Positions 1 through 5,798 of a DNA stretch of 8,486 nucleotides are shown in pieces. A model generated the notes under the pieces. The model searched no databases, was not told the DNA's origin, and saw only the letters and a list, made by a program, of their open reading frames with translations. The stretch spans positions 1-8,486 of the forward strand of contig UQNB01000082.1 of NCBI GenBank assembly GCA_900542235.1, in the 5' to 3' direction. This stretch comes from an uncultured Collinsella sp. Lineage in GTDB: Bacteria; Actinomycetota; Coriobacteriia; Coriobacteriales; Coriobacteriaceae. Within the stretch, counting starts at the first letter, position 1, and every line of letters begins with the position of its first letter. Made by a program: the position numbers and the translations under genes.

Positions 1-64
1 CCTTGCGGGAGGGGAACCACCCGCCACCGCCGCGGGCGCCGTGGTGAGCCGCAAGCGCTCGTAA
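1..64 (+). CDS. C-terminal end of a sortase-anchored surface protein (partial)
   Basis: The frame with codons starting at base 2 ends in the residues AVVSRKRS and a TAA stop. It aligns with the last codons of the complete surface-protein gene downstream (2062-2119): both share CTTGCGGGA, an Ala/Gly-rich stretch and the exact tail AGC-CGC-AAG-CGC-TC. I therefore read it as the end of a paralogous LAXTG-type wall-anchored protein, of which only the end of the membrane segment and the positive tail are present. The sorting motif itself lies outside the window. One oddity is the residues GEPP in what should be a hydrophobic segment; a compensated pair of one-base indels would restore a normal segment. 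The function of the missing ectodomain cannot be seen. Confidence 0.6.
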   Translation, partial: LAGGEPPATAAGAVVSRKRS

Positions 65-131
65 ACACTTTTTCGCACAGGACGGGTGGATCGCGGCCCT
101 TGCCTTCCTCGTCTACTTCTTCGTGGCGTAA
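48..131 (+). pseudogene. Possible remnant encoding a hydrophobic C-terminus
   Basis: Directly after the surface-protein tail, a frame open from base 48 reads through a strongly hydrophobic stretch (GWIAALAFLVYFFVA) to a TAA at 129-131. It has no ATG or GTG start, no ribosome binding site, and a stop (45-47) immediately upstream. It looks like the last transmembrane helix of a lost membrane-protein gene, or a chance open stretch. I do not recognise a family. Confidence 0.2.
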
Positions 132-157
132 GGGCAAGGCTGCAAAAACTGAACAAT

Positions 158-196
158 AAAGCGCGGAGTCGCCATGCGGCCCCGCGCTTTTCTTTT
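158..196 (+). terminator. Rho-independent terminator after the partial surface-protein gene
   Basis: The arms AAAGCGCGG (158-166) and CCGCGCTTT (182-190) are perfectly complementary around a 15-base loop and are followed by the T-rich run TCTTTT. It lies about 90 bases beyond the stop of the partial gene and would separate that transcript from the next surface-protein gene. The remaining sequence (197-334) contains no promoter I can defend. Confidence 0.75.
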
Positions 197-334
197 AGCG
201 CCGGTCCCTGCGCCGGCGTGCGGCCTATTTCTCCCCCATTTTGGCCATTTTGCCCTCCAAACGGCACTACCGCCGGCAACATCCAGCAGATACGCTGAAT
301 CTAGTCGTATAGGCCTATGAGAACGGGAGCAACC

Positions 335-2119
335 ATGGCAGCCTTGTTCACGACCCCCAAACGCAATGACACTACCGCCGGAACCCATGTTGCCGAACCC
401 GACGTTCGCCGTCGCATAGGACTCGCGCACGGCAGCTGGCGCCGCGTGACGCGCCGCATCGTCGTAGGCGCCGTGTGCGCGCTCACGGTGAGCTCGCTGC
501 TCATGCCGAGCGTCTCGCTCGCAGCGGAATGGGTCAAGGTCGGCGGCAACAAGTACAACACCGCGGCGAGCGACGAGGCCGGTACCTGGTCGTGGGACGG
601 CGCCGACGACTTGAAGCTCAACAACTATAACGGCGGCGAGATCCAGGCCGCAGGCAAGCTCAACGTGAATTACTCGGGAAACAACATCGTCACTGCCGAC
701 TGGATCGAAGGCATCAAGGCTTCTCATGGCAAGAATGAGAACGCCGAGCTCAATATCCAAGGCGACGCGGGCAGCACGCTCAGCGTGACATCTACTGAGG
801 ACGCTATCCTCTCCACGGGTAATATCAACATCGACGGAGCCGGATCCGTCAACGCCACGAGCGCTGGGTTTGATGCCATCGACGCCGAGGGCGATCTCGC
901 TATCAAAGGTTCGGGCAACGTCAACGCCACGGGCGTATCGGATGGCATCAGGGCAAACGGCAATATCACGATTGACGACAGCGGGGCCGTCACCGCCAGG
1001 GCTACCAAGGACAAGGGTATCGGAACCGACAAGAACCTCACCATCAAGGGTGGCGGCACAGTCGAGGCAAGCTCAGCCGATGGTGAGGCCATTTGGAGCG
1101 GCGGCAACATCAATATCTCGGACGGCAGCCAGGTCAAGGCGAGCTCCGAGAAAGACGCCGCCGTCGAGGCCAAGGGCAGCCTCGCAGCCACAAACGCCTC
1201 CCTCAACGCAAACGGTGTTGAATATGGCGTCTATGCCCACAAGGGCATCACACTCGATCATGCAAACGTGACAGTCCGCGCAAGTAAAGGCAGATACGGT
1301 GACGCCATTGCCCTCTTCACCTACCAAGACGATATCGTCGTCAAGAACGGCTCCACCGTGGACGCGTTTGCGGAAGGCGAGGTTTCGGCTGCATTCTCCA
1401 CCAGAAACGATCGACCCAACGAGGAGGGTGGCCACATCTACATCAGCGACTCCGTTGTCAAGGCCATAGCCCGCTATGTCGAGAACGGCGACGGCCCCAT
1501 CCCCTACAGCGAAAACCAAGATGGTGAGACGAGCCCCGAGCCCCAAGGCGAGAACATCGGCATCATCGCCCAGACCAGCGAGGGCGTCACACCCGCAGTC
1601 ATCTCGATCATCCGCAGCAAGGTAACGGCCGAAGGAGATACAGCGGCAATCTTTGCCCGTGCCATGAGCGCTGACGGCAAGACAATCGGCACCATCAAGA
1701 TTGAGAACGCCGCCATCCAGACGCCCGAAGGCGGCAAGGTCATTGACTATCGCAAGCTCCGTGACGGCATCTACGAGGCAGGCCAAGCCATCGGCACGGG
1801 CGACGCTGTGATCGACTCCCCCTATAACGAAGCTGTCGCCAAGAGCATGGTCATCGCACCTCCCGAGGTAGCCAAGCCGGAAGACCCCAAGCCCGACGAG
1901 ACCAAGCCCGCAGAAAGCAAGCCCGCGGAGTCCAAGCAGAACCCCAAGCCTGAGGGCTCAAAGCCGACCAAGGCCGTTGCGGCTTCAATCACGAAAGCCA
2001 AGACTACCGGCGTGCTCGCGGCAACCGGCGACACCTCGGGTGCGGCCATCGTGGCAACCGTCCTTGCGGGAACAGCCGCTATCGCCGCAGGCACCATGGC
2101 GAGCCGCAAGCGCTCTTAG
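335..2119 (+). CDS. Secreted beta-helix surface protein with LAXTG sortase anchor
   Basis: A 594-residue cell-wall-anchored exported protein. I chose ATG 335 because GGGAG (325-329) sits 5 bases upstream; an in-frame ATG at 317 would add six residues but has no good binding site. The N-terminus has an Arg-rich stretch, a hydrophobic segment (about 42-62) and a likely signal-peptidase site near SLA-AEW. Residues about 152-316 form seven back-to-back units of 23-24 residues with the rhythm G-N-I-x-I-x-G-x-G-x-V-x-A, the pattern of a right-handed parallel beta-helix. It recalls the Cthe_2159-type carbohydrate-binding family (polygalacturonate binder), an inference without alignment. The C-terminus has a Pro/Lys/Glu-rich wall spacer (about 511-546), the sorting motif LAATGD (561-566), a membrane helix and the tail RKRS. 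Its role is likely binding host or dietary glycans, or adhesion. No catalytic motif was seen. Its last codons resemble the partial gene at the left edge, implying tandem paralogues. Confidence 0.9.
   Translation: MAALFTTPKRNDTTAGTHVAEPDVRRRIGLAHGSWRRVTRRIVVGAVCALTVSSLLMPSVSLAAEWVKVGGNKYNTAASDEAGTWSWDGADDLKLNNYNGGEIQAAGKLNVNYSGNNIVTADWIEGIKASHGKNENAELNIQGDAGSTLSVTSTEDAILSTGNINIDGAGSVNATSAGFDAIDAEGDLAIKGSGNVNATGVSDGIRANGNITIDDSGAVTARATKDKGIGTDKNLTIKGGGTVEASSADGEAIWSGGNINISDGSQVKASSEKDAAVEAKGSLAATNASLNANGVEYGVYAHKGITLDHANVTVRASKGRYGDAIALFTYQDDIVVKNGSTVDAFAEGEVSAAFSTRNDRPNEEGGHIYISDSVVKAIARYVENGDGPIPYSENQDGETSPEPQGENIGIIAQTSEGVTPAVISIIRSKVTAEGDTAAIFARAMSADGKTIGTIKIENAAIQTPEGGKVIDYRKLRDGIYEAGQAIGTGDAVIDSPYNEAVAKSMVIAPPEVAKPEDPKPDETKPAESKPAESKQNPKPEGSKPTKAVAASITKAKTTGVLAATGDTSGAAIVATVLAGTAAIAAGTMASRKRS
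788..1282 (+). repeat. Seven 23-24-residue beta-helix units within the surface protein
   Basis: The protein reads as seven consecutive units, each beginning near a Thr/Ser-Ala or Gly stretch and ending in V-x-A: ...SVNA, ...NVNA, ...AVTA, ...TVEA, ...QVKA, ...SLNA, ...TVRA. Conserved positions are the small residue plus N/D-G turns and the alternating I/V/L strand residues. The DNA copies are well diverged, so this is an old internal duplication and not a recent tandem array. It argues for a repeated structural scaffold. Confidence 0.75.
1865..2119 (+). other. Cell-wall spacer and LAXTG sorting signal region
   Basis: This stretch encodes a Pro-Lys-Glu-rich spacer with repeated KPxE/KPAESK steps, then LAATGD at 2015-2032, a hydrophobic helix of about 19 residues, and RKRS before the TAG. 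Ala instead of Pro at the second motif position (LAXTG) is the signal known for class E sortases of high-GC Gram-positive bacteria. That such a sortase anchors this protein is inference; no sortase gene is in the window. Confidence 0.75.
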
Positions 2120-2176
2120 ACGCCTCTGCGCACATGGCAGCTCCCGCGAAGGCCCCGAGTCCCAGCACCGTTTAAC

Positions 2177-2214
2177 AACGCCACCGCCGAGCTCCCCTCC
2201 GGCGGTGGCGTTTT
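2177..2214 (+). terminator. Strong rho-independent terminator after the surface-protein gene
   Basis: A perfect 12-bp stem, AACGCCACCGCC (2177-2188) against GGCGGTGGCGTT (2201-2212), encloses a 12-base loop and ends in a TTTT run. It lies about 57 bases past the TAG. The rest of the gap to the esterase gene (2215-2326) shows no convincing promoter. Confidence 0.9.
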
Positions 2215-2326
2215 CCATATGCGTCCGCAGGGTATGCACGAGATTGTCTTTGGTCTAGCCCAACCTGCATGAGCCGGCGTGCGACAATGGGGGCCGTCGA
2301 TATCACAACGCCGAGAGAAGCCCGTC

Positions 2327-2992
2327 ATGGAAGCGCATCAAAAGCAGATAACCGTTCATGCACAGCATGCCGAAAGCGCACCAGTCATCTATCTTCCCGT
2401 GGTCATGGGCGACGGCACGGAGGTTTATGAACGCTGCCGAGAGCTCAACTGCCCACCGTTCACCCTTGTCGCCATTGGCGGACTCGATTGGAATCGTGAG
2501 CTGAGCCCCTGGGTATGCGACGGTACCGTGCGCGATGCCGAGCCCTTTGGTGGACAGGCCGCTGGTTTTCTTGACGAGTTGTTGAAGCAGATAATCCCAG
2601 AGGCCGAATCATCGCTCCCGCAACCGCCCACCTGGCGCGGCGTTGCCGGCTACTCGTTGGCGGGCCTTTTTGCACTGTGGGCACTTTGGCAAACAGATGT
2701 CTTTGAGCGCGCGGCGAGTGCATCGGGGTCGCTGTGGTTCCCCGACTTTATCGACTACGCGCGCGAGCGCACGATGACAGCTACGCCCGACGCCGTCTAT
2801 CTGTCACTCGGCAAAAAGGAAACCAAGACGCCCAACCGCATGATGCGGCACGTACTCGACGATACGCGCGCGATGGAAGAGCTGTTTATCGAGCGTGACA
2901 TTCCAGCAACGCTGGAGCTCAACCCCGGCAATCACTTTACCCAAACTGACCTGCGCATGGCACGCGGCATCCACTGGATACTGACGCATTAA
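2327..2992 (+). CDS. Alpha/beta-hydrolase, putative esterase
   Basis: A 221-residue cytoplasmic protein without a signal peptide or membrane segment. I chose ATG 2327 because a GAGAAG purine run lies 6 bases upstream; the frame is open back to a GTG at 2279 but has no binding site there. The motif GYSLAG (108-113) presents Ser110 as nucleophile on a nucleophile elbow, with Ala in place of the usual last Gly of GxSxG. His203 in GNHF near the C-terminus fits the catalytic His, and an acidic residue near GKKETK (about 161-166) could complete the triad. The layout (strand-turn with AIGGLDWNRELSPW, elbow, C-terminal His) resembles the esterase-D / IroE-Fes-type superfamily (PF00756-like). The substrate is unknown. 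The gene stands alone and converges on the uracil permease gene. Confidence 0.8.
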   Translation: MEAHQKQITVHAQHAESAPVIYLPVVMGDGTEVYERCRELNCPPFTLVAIGGLDWNRELSPWVCDGTVRDAEPFGGQAAGFLDELLKQIIPEAESSLPQPPTWRGVAGYSLAGLFALWALWQTDVFERAASASGSLWFPDFIDYARERTMTATPDAVYLSLGKKETKTPNRMMRHVLDDTRAMEELFIERDIPATLELNPGNHFTQTDLRMARGIHWILTH

Positions 2993-3035
2993 AAATGGCA
3001 TCCACGCGTACATACGCATGGACGCCATTTTTAAT
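2988..3035. terminator. Bidirectional terminator between convergent genes
   Basis: A 48-base, nearly complete palindrome. The outer arms ATTAAAAATGGC (2988-2999) and GCCATTTTTAAT (3024-3035) are perfect, followed inward by TCCA/TGGA and GCGTA/TACGC, with two single mismatches and a 2-base loop. Because A-runs and T-runs flank the stem on both sides, it can end transcription of the esterase gene (whose stop lies inside the left arm) and of the permease gene coming from the right. Confidence 0.9.
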
Positions 3036-3052
3036 TTGGCTGAACGCAGCTG

Positions 3053-4387
3053 CTATTCAGCAGTCTCCTCAAGCTCGGAAGTATCGAACTCAAAGTCGTT
3101 ACCGGGCAGGATGGCGTTGAGCACAATGCCCACCAGCGAGCCCACGGCAAGGCCCGAAAGCGAAATCGTCACGCCGCCCAGCTCCAGCACAATGGCGCCG
3201 GTGGTACTGTAGGCAATGCCGAGCGAAAGCACGAGCACCAGAGCCGCCACCAGCACGTTGCGGTTGTTCTGGAAATCAACCTGGTTCTCGATGAGGTTAC
3301 GTACACCAACGGCGCTGATCATGCCGTAGAGCACGAGCGACACACCGCCGATAACGCACGCCGGCATGGCGGCAATCACCGCAGCAAACTTGGGGCAGAA
3401 CGAAAGCACAATGGCACAGCAGGCGGCAATGCGAATCACGCGCGGGTCGAACACGCGCGTCAGGGCAAGCACACCGGTGTTCTCACCATACGTCGTATTG
3501 GCAGGGGCGCCAAAGAGCGATGCCAAGATAGTCGCCAGGCCATCGCCGAGCAGGGTACGGTGCAGACCGGGATCGGCAATGTAATTGCGTTCGCAGGTAG
3601 AGCCAATGGCGGAAATATCTCCAATGTGCTCAATCATGGTCGCAAAGGCCAGTGGCATGATGGTGATAATGGCCGTCGTGGCAAGACTGCTATCGAACTG
3701 CGGTCCAAAGAGCGCAAACACGGTGTTGTCCCACACGACGGGCAAGCCAACCCAGGGGGCGGCTGCGACGCCAGAGAAGTCGACCTCGCCCAGCGCGGCC
3801 GCAACGGCATAGCTCACCACAACGCCCAGCAGAATCGGCACGATCTTGACCATGCCGCGGCCCCAAATGTTGCAGATGATGATCACGGCAACGGCAATAG
3901 CAGCAACAAACCAGTTGGTCTGGCAGTTAGCAATGGCAGAGCTTGCCAGGATCAAGCCGATGGAAATGACGATGGGGCCAGTCACCACCGGCGGGAAGAA
4001 ACGCATGACACGCTTGGCGCCAAAGGCGCGGAACAGGGCCGCAAGCACCGGATAGAGCAGGCCGGCACAAGCTACGCCCAGGCAAGCGTAGGGCAAAAGC
4101 TCAGCCTCGCCGTTGGGCGCAATGGCGGCATAACCCGCGATAAAGGCAAACGAGGAGCCCAGGAACGCGGGCACCTTACCGCGCGATAGAAAATGAAACA
4201 GCAGCGTGCCGATGCCGGCGAACAGAAGCGTCGCCGAAACGGAAAGGCCGGTGAGCACGGGCACGAGCACCGTGGCTCCGAACATCGCAAACATGTGTTG
4301 CAAACCCAACACAAACATGCGCGGGCGGCCGAGCGACGATGCATCGTAGATGGCATCGGTGACGGCGGGCGTCGAAGACTGGGACAT
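3053..4387 (-). CDS. uraA: Uracil permease, NCS2/NAT family
   Basis: A 444-residue inner-membrane transporter, close in length to E. coli UraA (429), importing uracil with protons for pyrimidine salvage. The start at 4387 is preceded on the minus strand by AAAGGA about 7 bases away; upstream in-frame ATGs to 4561 overlap the neighbouring gene and are rejected. About 14 hydrophobic segments are visible. Family marks are LQHMFAMFGATVLVP (29-43, with Q30-H31), the core motif FPPVVTGPIV (131-140), the transmembrane-8 motif EHIGD (253-257) and the signature TTYGENTGVLALTRV (298-312), whose Glu302 corresponds to UraA Glu290. The position equivalent to UraA His245 is Asp257, as in the E-x-x-x-D of xanthine carriers, so uracil is likely but some other base is possible. 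The gene lies 122 bases downstream of the methionine-synthase-like gene on the same strand. Confidence 0.92.
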   Translation of the reverse strand: MSQSSTPAVTDAIYDASSLGRPRMFVLGLQHMFAMFGATVLVPVLTGLSVSATLLFAGIGTLLFHFLSRGKVPAFLGSSFAFIAGYAAIAPNGEAELLPYACLGVACAGLLYPVLAALFRAFGAKRVMRFFPPVVTGPIVISIGLILASSAIANCQTNWFVAAIAVAVIIICNIWGRGMVKIVPILLGVVVSYAVAAALGEVDFSGVAAAPWVGLPVVWDNTVFALFGPQFDSSLATTAIITIMPLAFATMIEHIGDISAIGSTCERNYIADPGLHRTLLGDGLATILASLFGAPANTTYGENTGVLALTRVFDPRVIRIAACCAIVLSFCPKFAAVIAAMPACVIGGVSLVLYGMISAVGVRNLIENQVDFQNNRNVLVAALVLVLSLGIAYSTTGAIVLELGGVTISLSGLAVGSLVGIVLNAILPGNDFEFDTSELEETAE

Positions 4388-4417
4388 GGAAGTCCTTTCG
4401 AATGGAAGGGCGATCAG

Positions 4418-4472
4418 GCATATCGGATAACCTGCCCGAACGATACGATCCGAACCATTGCACGCGATATGC
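4418..4472 (-). promoter_or_regulatory. uraA leader with two competing inverted repeats
   Basis: In the 122-base gap before uraA, read on the minus strand, GCATATCG (4465-4472) and TCGGAT (4448-4453) can each pair with the single arm ATCCGATATGC (4418-4428). The two pairings share the bases CG and exclude each other, as in attenuator-type leaders. No PyrR-type consensus or T-tract terminator was recognised, so a regulatory role is only suggested. I found no clear -35/-10 pair here; uraA may be read through from the upstream gene. Confidence 0.3.
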
Positions 4473-4509
4473 AGTACCTCGCACGCGCCGCCACCTGCAA
4501 ACGCTAGCG

Positions 4510-5643
4510 CTATTTCCAAACGCGCTCGGCAATACGCCTGACCAGCGCAATCTTTGCCCACTGCTCGTCCTCGGTCAGCTTATTGCCAATCTCGCAGCTG
4601 GCAAAGCCACACTGCGGAGACAGATACAGGTTCTCGAGCGGCACGTACTTTGCCGCCTCGCGGATGCGCTCGACGATAACATCCTCGTTCTCGAGCTCTG
4701 CCGCCTTGGTGGTCACCAAGCCCAGCACGACCTTCTTGCCGGGAGCAACGTACTTGAGCGGCTCAAAACCACCGGCGCGGGGCGTGTCGAACTCCAGATA
4801 GAACGCGTCAACGTCCTCATGCGCAAACAGGTACGGCGCGATGGGGTCGTAGCCGCCCTCAAAAGCGTAGGTGGAGTGGTAGTTGCCGCGGCATACATGC
4901 GTGTTGATAGCCAGATCGTCGGGCTTGCCCTCGATGGCGGCATTGTTGAGCGCCACGCCCAGCTCGCTTACCTTTTGCAGGTCGACCGGGCTCATGCCGG
5001 TTTTGGCAACAAAATCGGTATCGCAGTAGATGCCCCAGGTGCAGTCATCAAACTGGATGTTGCGGCAGCCCGCGGCATACAGGTCAGCAATCACGGTGCG
5101 GTATGCTGCGGCAATGGCATCGACGAGCTCTTCGTCGGTCTTGTAGACGGCGTGCAGACTCTCCTGCTGGCCATCGCAGCGGTCGAGTGTGACTTCGGAG
5201 AACGTCTGGATCGGCGCCGGAATGGTCTGGCGCGCGACCTGGCCCTCTCCCTCGAGCGACTTGATAAATTTGAAGTGCTCGACGAACGGATGATTCTCGC
5301 CGCTAATGGGACCGGTTACCACGGCGGTGTCGGCTGTGGTCTCCTCATCGTGGAACATGTAGCCCGTGCGCGAGGCGCGGCGCTCAATGCCGTTGAGGCC
5401 CCACATAAAATCGAGGTGCCAGTAGCTGCGGCGGAACTCGCCATCGGTAATCACCTGCAGGCCGGCAGCCTTCTGCTTGGCCACTAAGTCGCGGATGGCC
5501 TCGTCCTCGACGGCCTTAAGGCCGGAAGCGTCGAGTTTACCCGCGACATAGGCGGCACGGGCGTCCTTTACAGCCTGCGGACGAAGAAAGCTGCCGACGA
5601 TATCGGCGCGAAACGGCGCGTTCGGTTGAATCGAAGTGCTCAT
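4510..5643 (-). CDS. Methionine-synthase-like protein (YxjG/YxjH type, MetE C-terminal domain)
   Basis: A 377-residue cytoplasmic protein made of one TIM-barrel domain like the catalytic C-terminal half of cobalamin-independent methionine synthase; the N-terminal MetE half is absent. The start at 5643 has GGGAG 7-8 bases upstream on the minus strand; an ATG six codons earlier lies beyond that site. The zinc and thiol ligands expected for MetE are in order: His249-x-Cys251 (NTHVCRGN), Glu284 (FYLEFD) and Cys345 (SPQCGF). The N-terminal DGEF motif (67-70) and FDDCTW (198-203) match the YxjG/YxjH group. It likely transfers a methyl group to homocysteine, or acts in a related sulfur methyl transfer, but the methyl donor of these short proteins is not settled. 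An operator-like LysR site and a palindrome lie upstream, and the LysR gene is the adjacent upstream gene. Confidence 0.88.
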   Translation of the reverse strand: MSTSIQPNAPFRADIVGSFLRPQAVKDARAAYVAGKLDASGLKAVEDEAIRDLVAKQKAAGLQVITDGEFRRSYWHLDFMWGLNGIERRASRTGYMFHDEETTADTAVVTGPISGENHPFVEHFKFIKSLEGEGQVARQTIPAPIQTFSEVTLDRCDGQQESLHAVYKTDEELVDAIAAAYRTVIADLYAAGCRNIQFDDCTWGIYCDTDFVAKTGMSPVDLQKVSELGVALNNAAIEGKPDDLAINTHVCRGNYHSTYAFEGGYDPIAPYLFAHEDVDAFYLEFDTPRAGGFEPLKYVAPGKKVVLGLVTTKAAELENEDVIVERIREAAKYVPLENLYLSPQCGFASCEIGNKLTEDEQWAKIALVRRIAERVWK

Positions 5644-5683
5644 AGATATCTCCCTTTGCATTGGTTGCTTTACTGGGACAGAG

Positions 5684-5697
5684 TATGAGCGCTCATA
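5684..5697. promoter_or_regulatory. 14-bp perfect palindrome upstream of the yxjG-like gene
   Basis: TATGAGCGCTCATA is perfectly self-complementary and lies 41-54 bases before the start codon of the methionine-synthase-like gene. It is just downstream, in the sense of transcription, of a candidate -10 TATATT (5710-5715, minus strand), a usual place for a repressor operator. The binding protein is unknown. Confidence 0.45.
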
Positions 5698-5709
5698 TGA
5701 CCATCGTAA

Positions 5710-5715
5710 AATATA
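5710..5715 (-). promoter_or_regulatory. Candidate -10 box for the yxjG-like gene
   Basis: The minus strand reads TATATT here, in a distinctly AT-rich patch of an otherwise GC-rich gap. At 17 bases upstream the -35 position reads TCTATA, a poor match that overlaps the LysR-type operator. A weak -35 overlapped by an activator site is typical for LysR-controlled promoters. The call is tentative. Confidence 0.35.
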
Positions 5716-5731
5716 CGTTTATAACAGTTTG

Positions 5732-5750
5732 ATATAGATGCTTCCTATAT
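5732..5750. promoter_or_regulatory. LysR-type operator (T-N11-A) upstream of the yxjG-like gene
   Basis: ATATAG, 7 bases, CTATAT forms a perfect interrupted dyad containing the T-N11-A core bound by LysR-type regulators. It lies about 90-107 bases before the start codon of the methionine-synthase-like gene, next to the candidate -10 box. The gene immediately upstream on the same strand encodes a LysR-type protein, so that protein is the obvious candidate to bind here. The sequence shows the site; the pairing of regulator and site is inference. Confidence 0.55.
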
Positions 5751-5798
5751 TAGTTGGGACTGCCATAAAGAGATTTGACCCGTGCAGAACGCAGCAGT

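Noticed and set aside
98..138. CCTTGCC and GGCAAGG as a possible hairpin
   Set aside because: Only seven pairs around a loop of over 20 bases with no T-run; the terminator at 158-196 is far better.
197..334. A promoter for the surface-protein gene
   Set aside because: TATAGG at 309-314 resembles a -10 box but lies too close to the ribosome binding site and has no -35 partner.
1073..1786. A 237-codon open frame on the - strand
   Set aside because: It mirrors the repetitive surface-protein gene; the sense strand has signal peptide, repeats and anchor in one frame.
3560..4189. A 209-codon open frame on the + strand within uraA
   Set aside because: The low-complexity product (rich in Gly, Asn, His, Arg) is the mirror of the permease reading frame; the permease motifs on the other strand are unambiguous.
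4402..5487. A 361-codon open frame on the + strand
   Set aside because: It is antisense to the methionine-synthase-like gene and the uraA leader, has no family motifs and no ribosome binding site; long antisense frames are common in GC-rich coding DNA.
5751..5798. A terminator after the LysR gene
   Set aside because: No stem followed by a T-run on the minus strand; read-through into the next gene remains possible.
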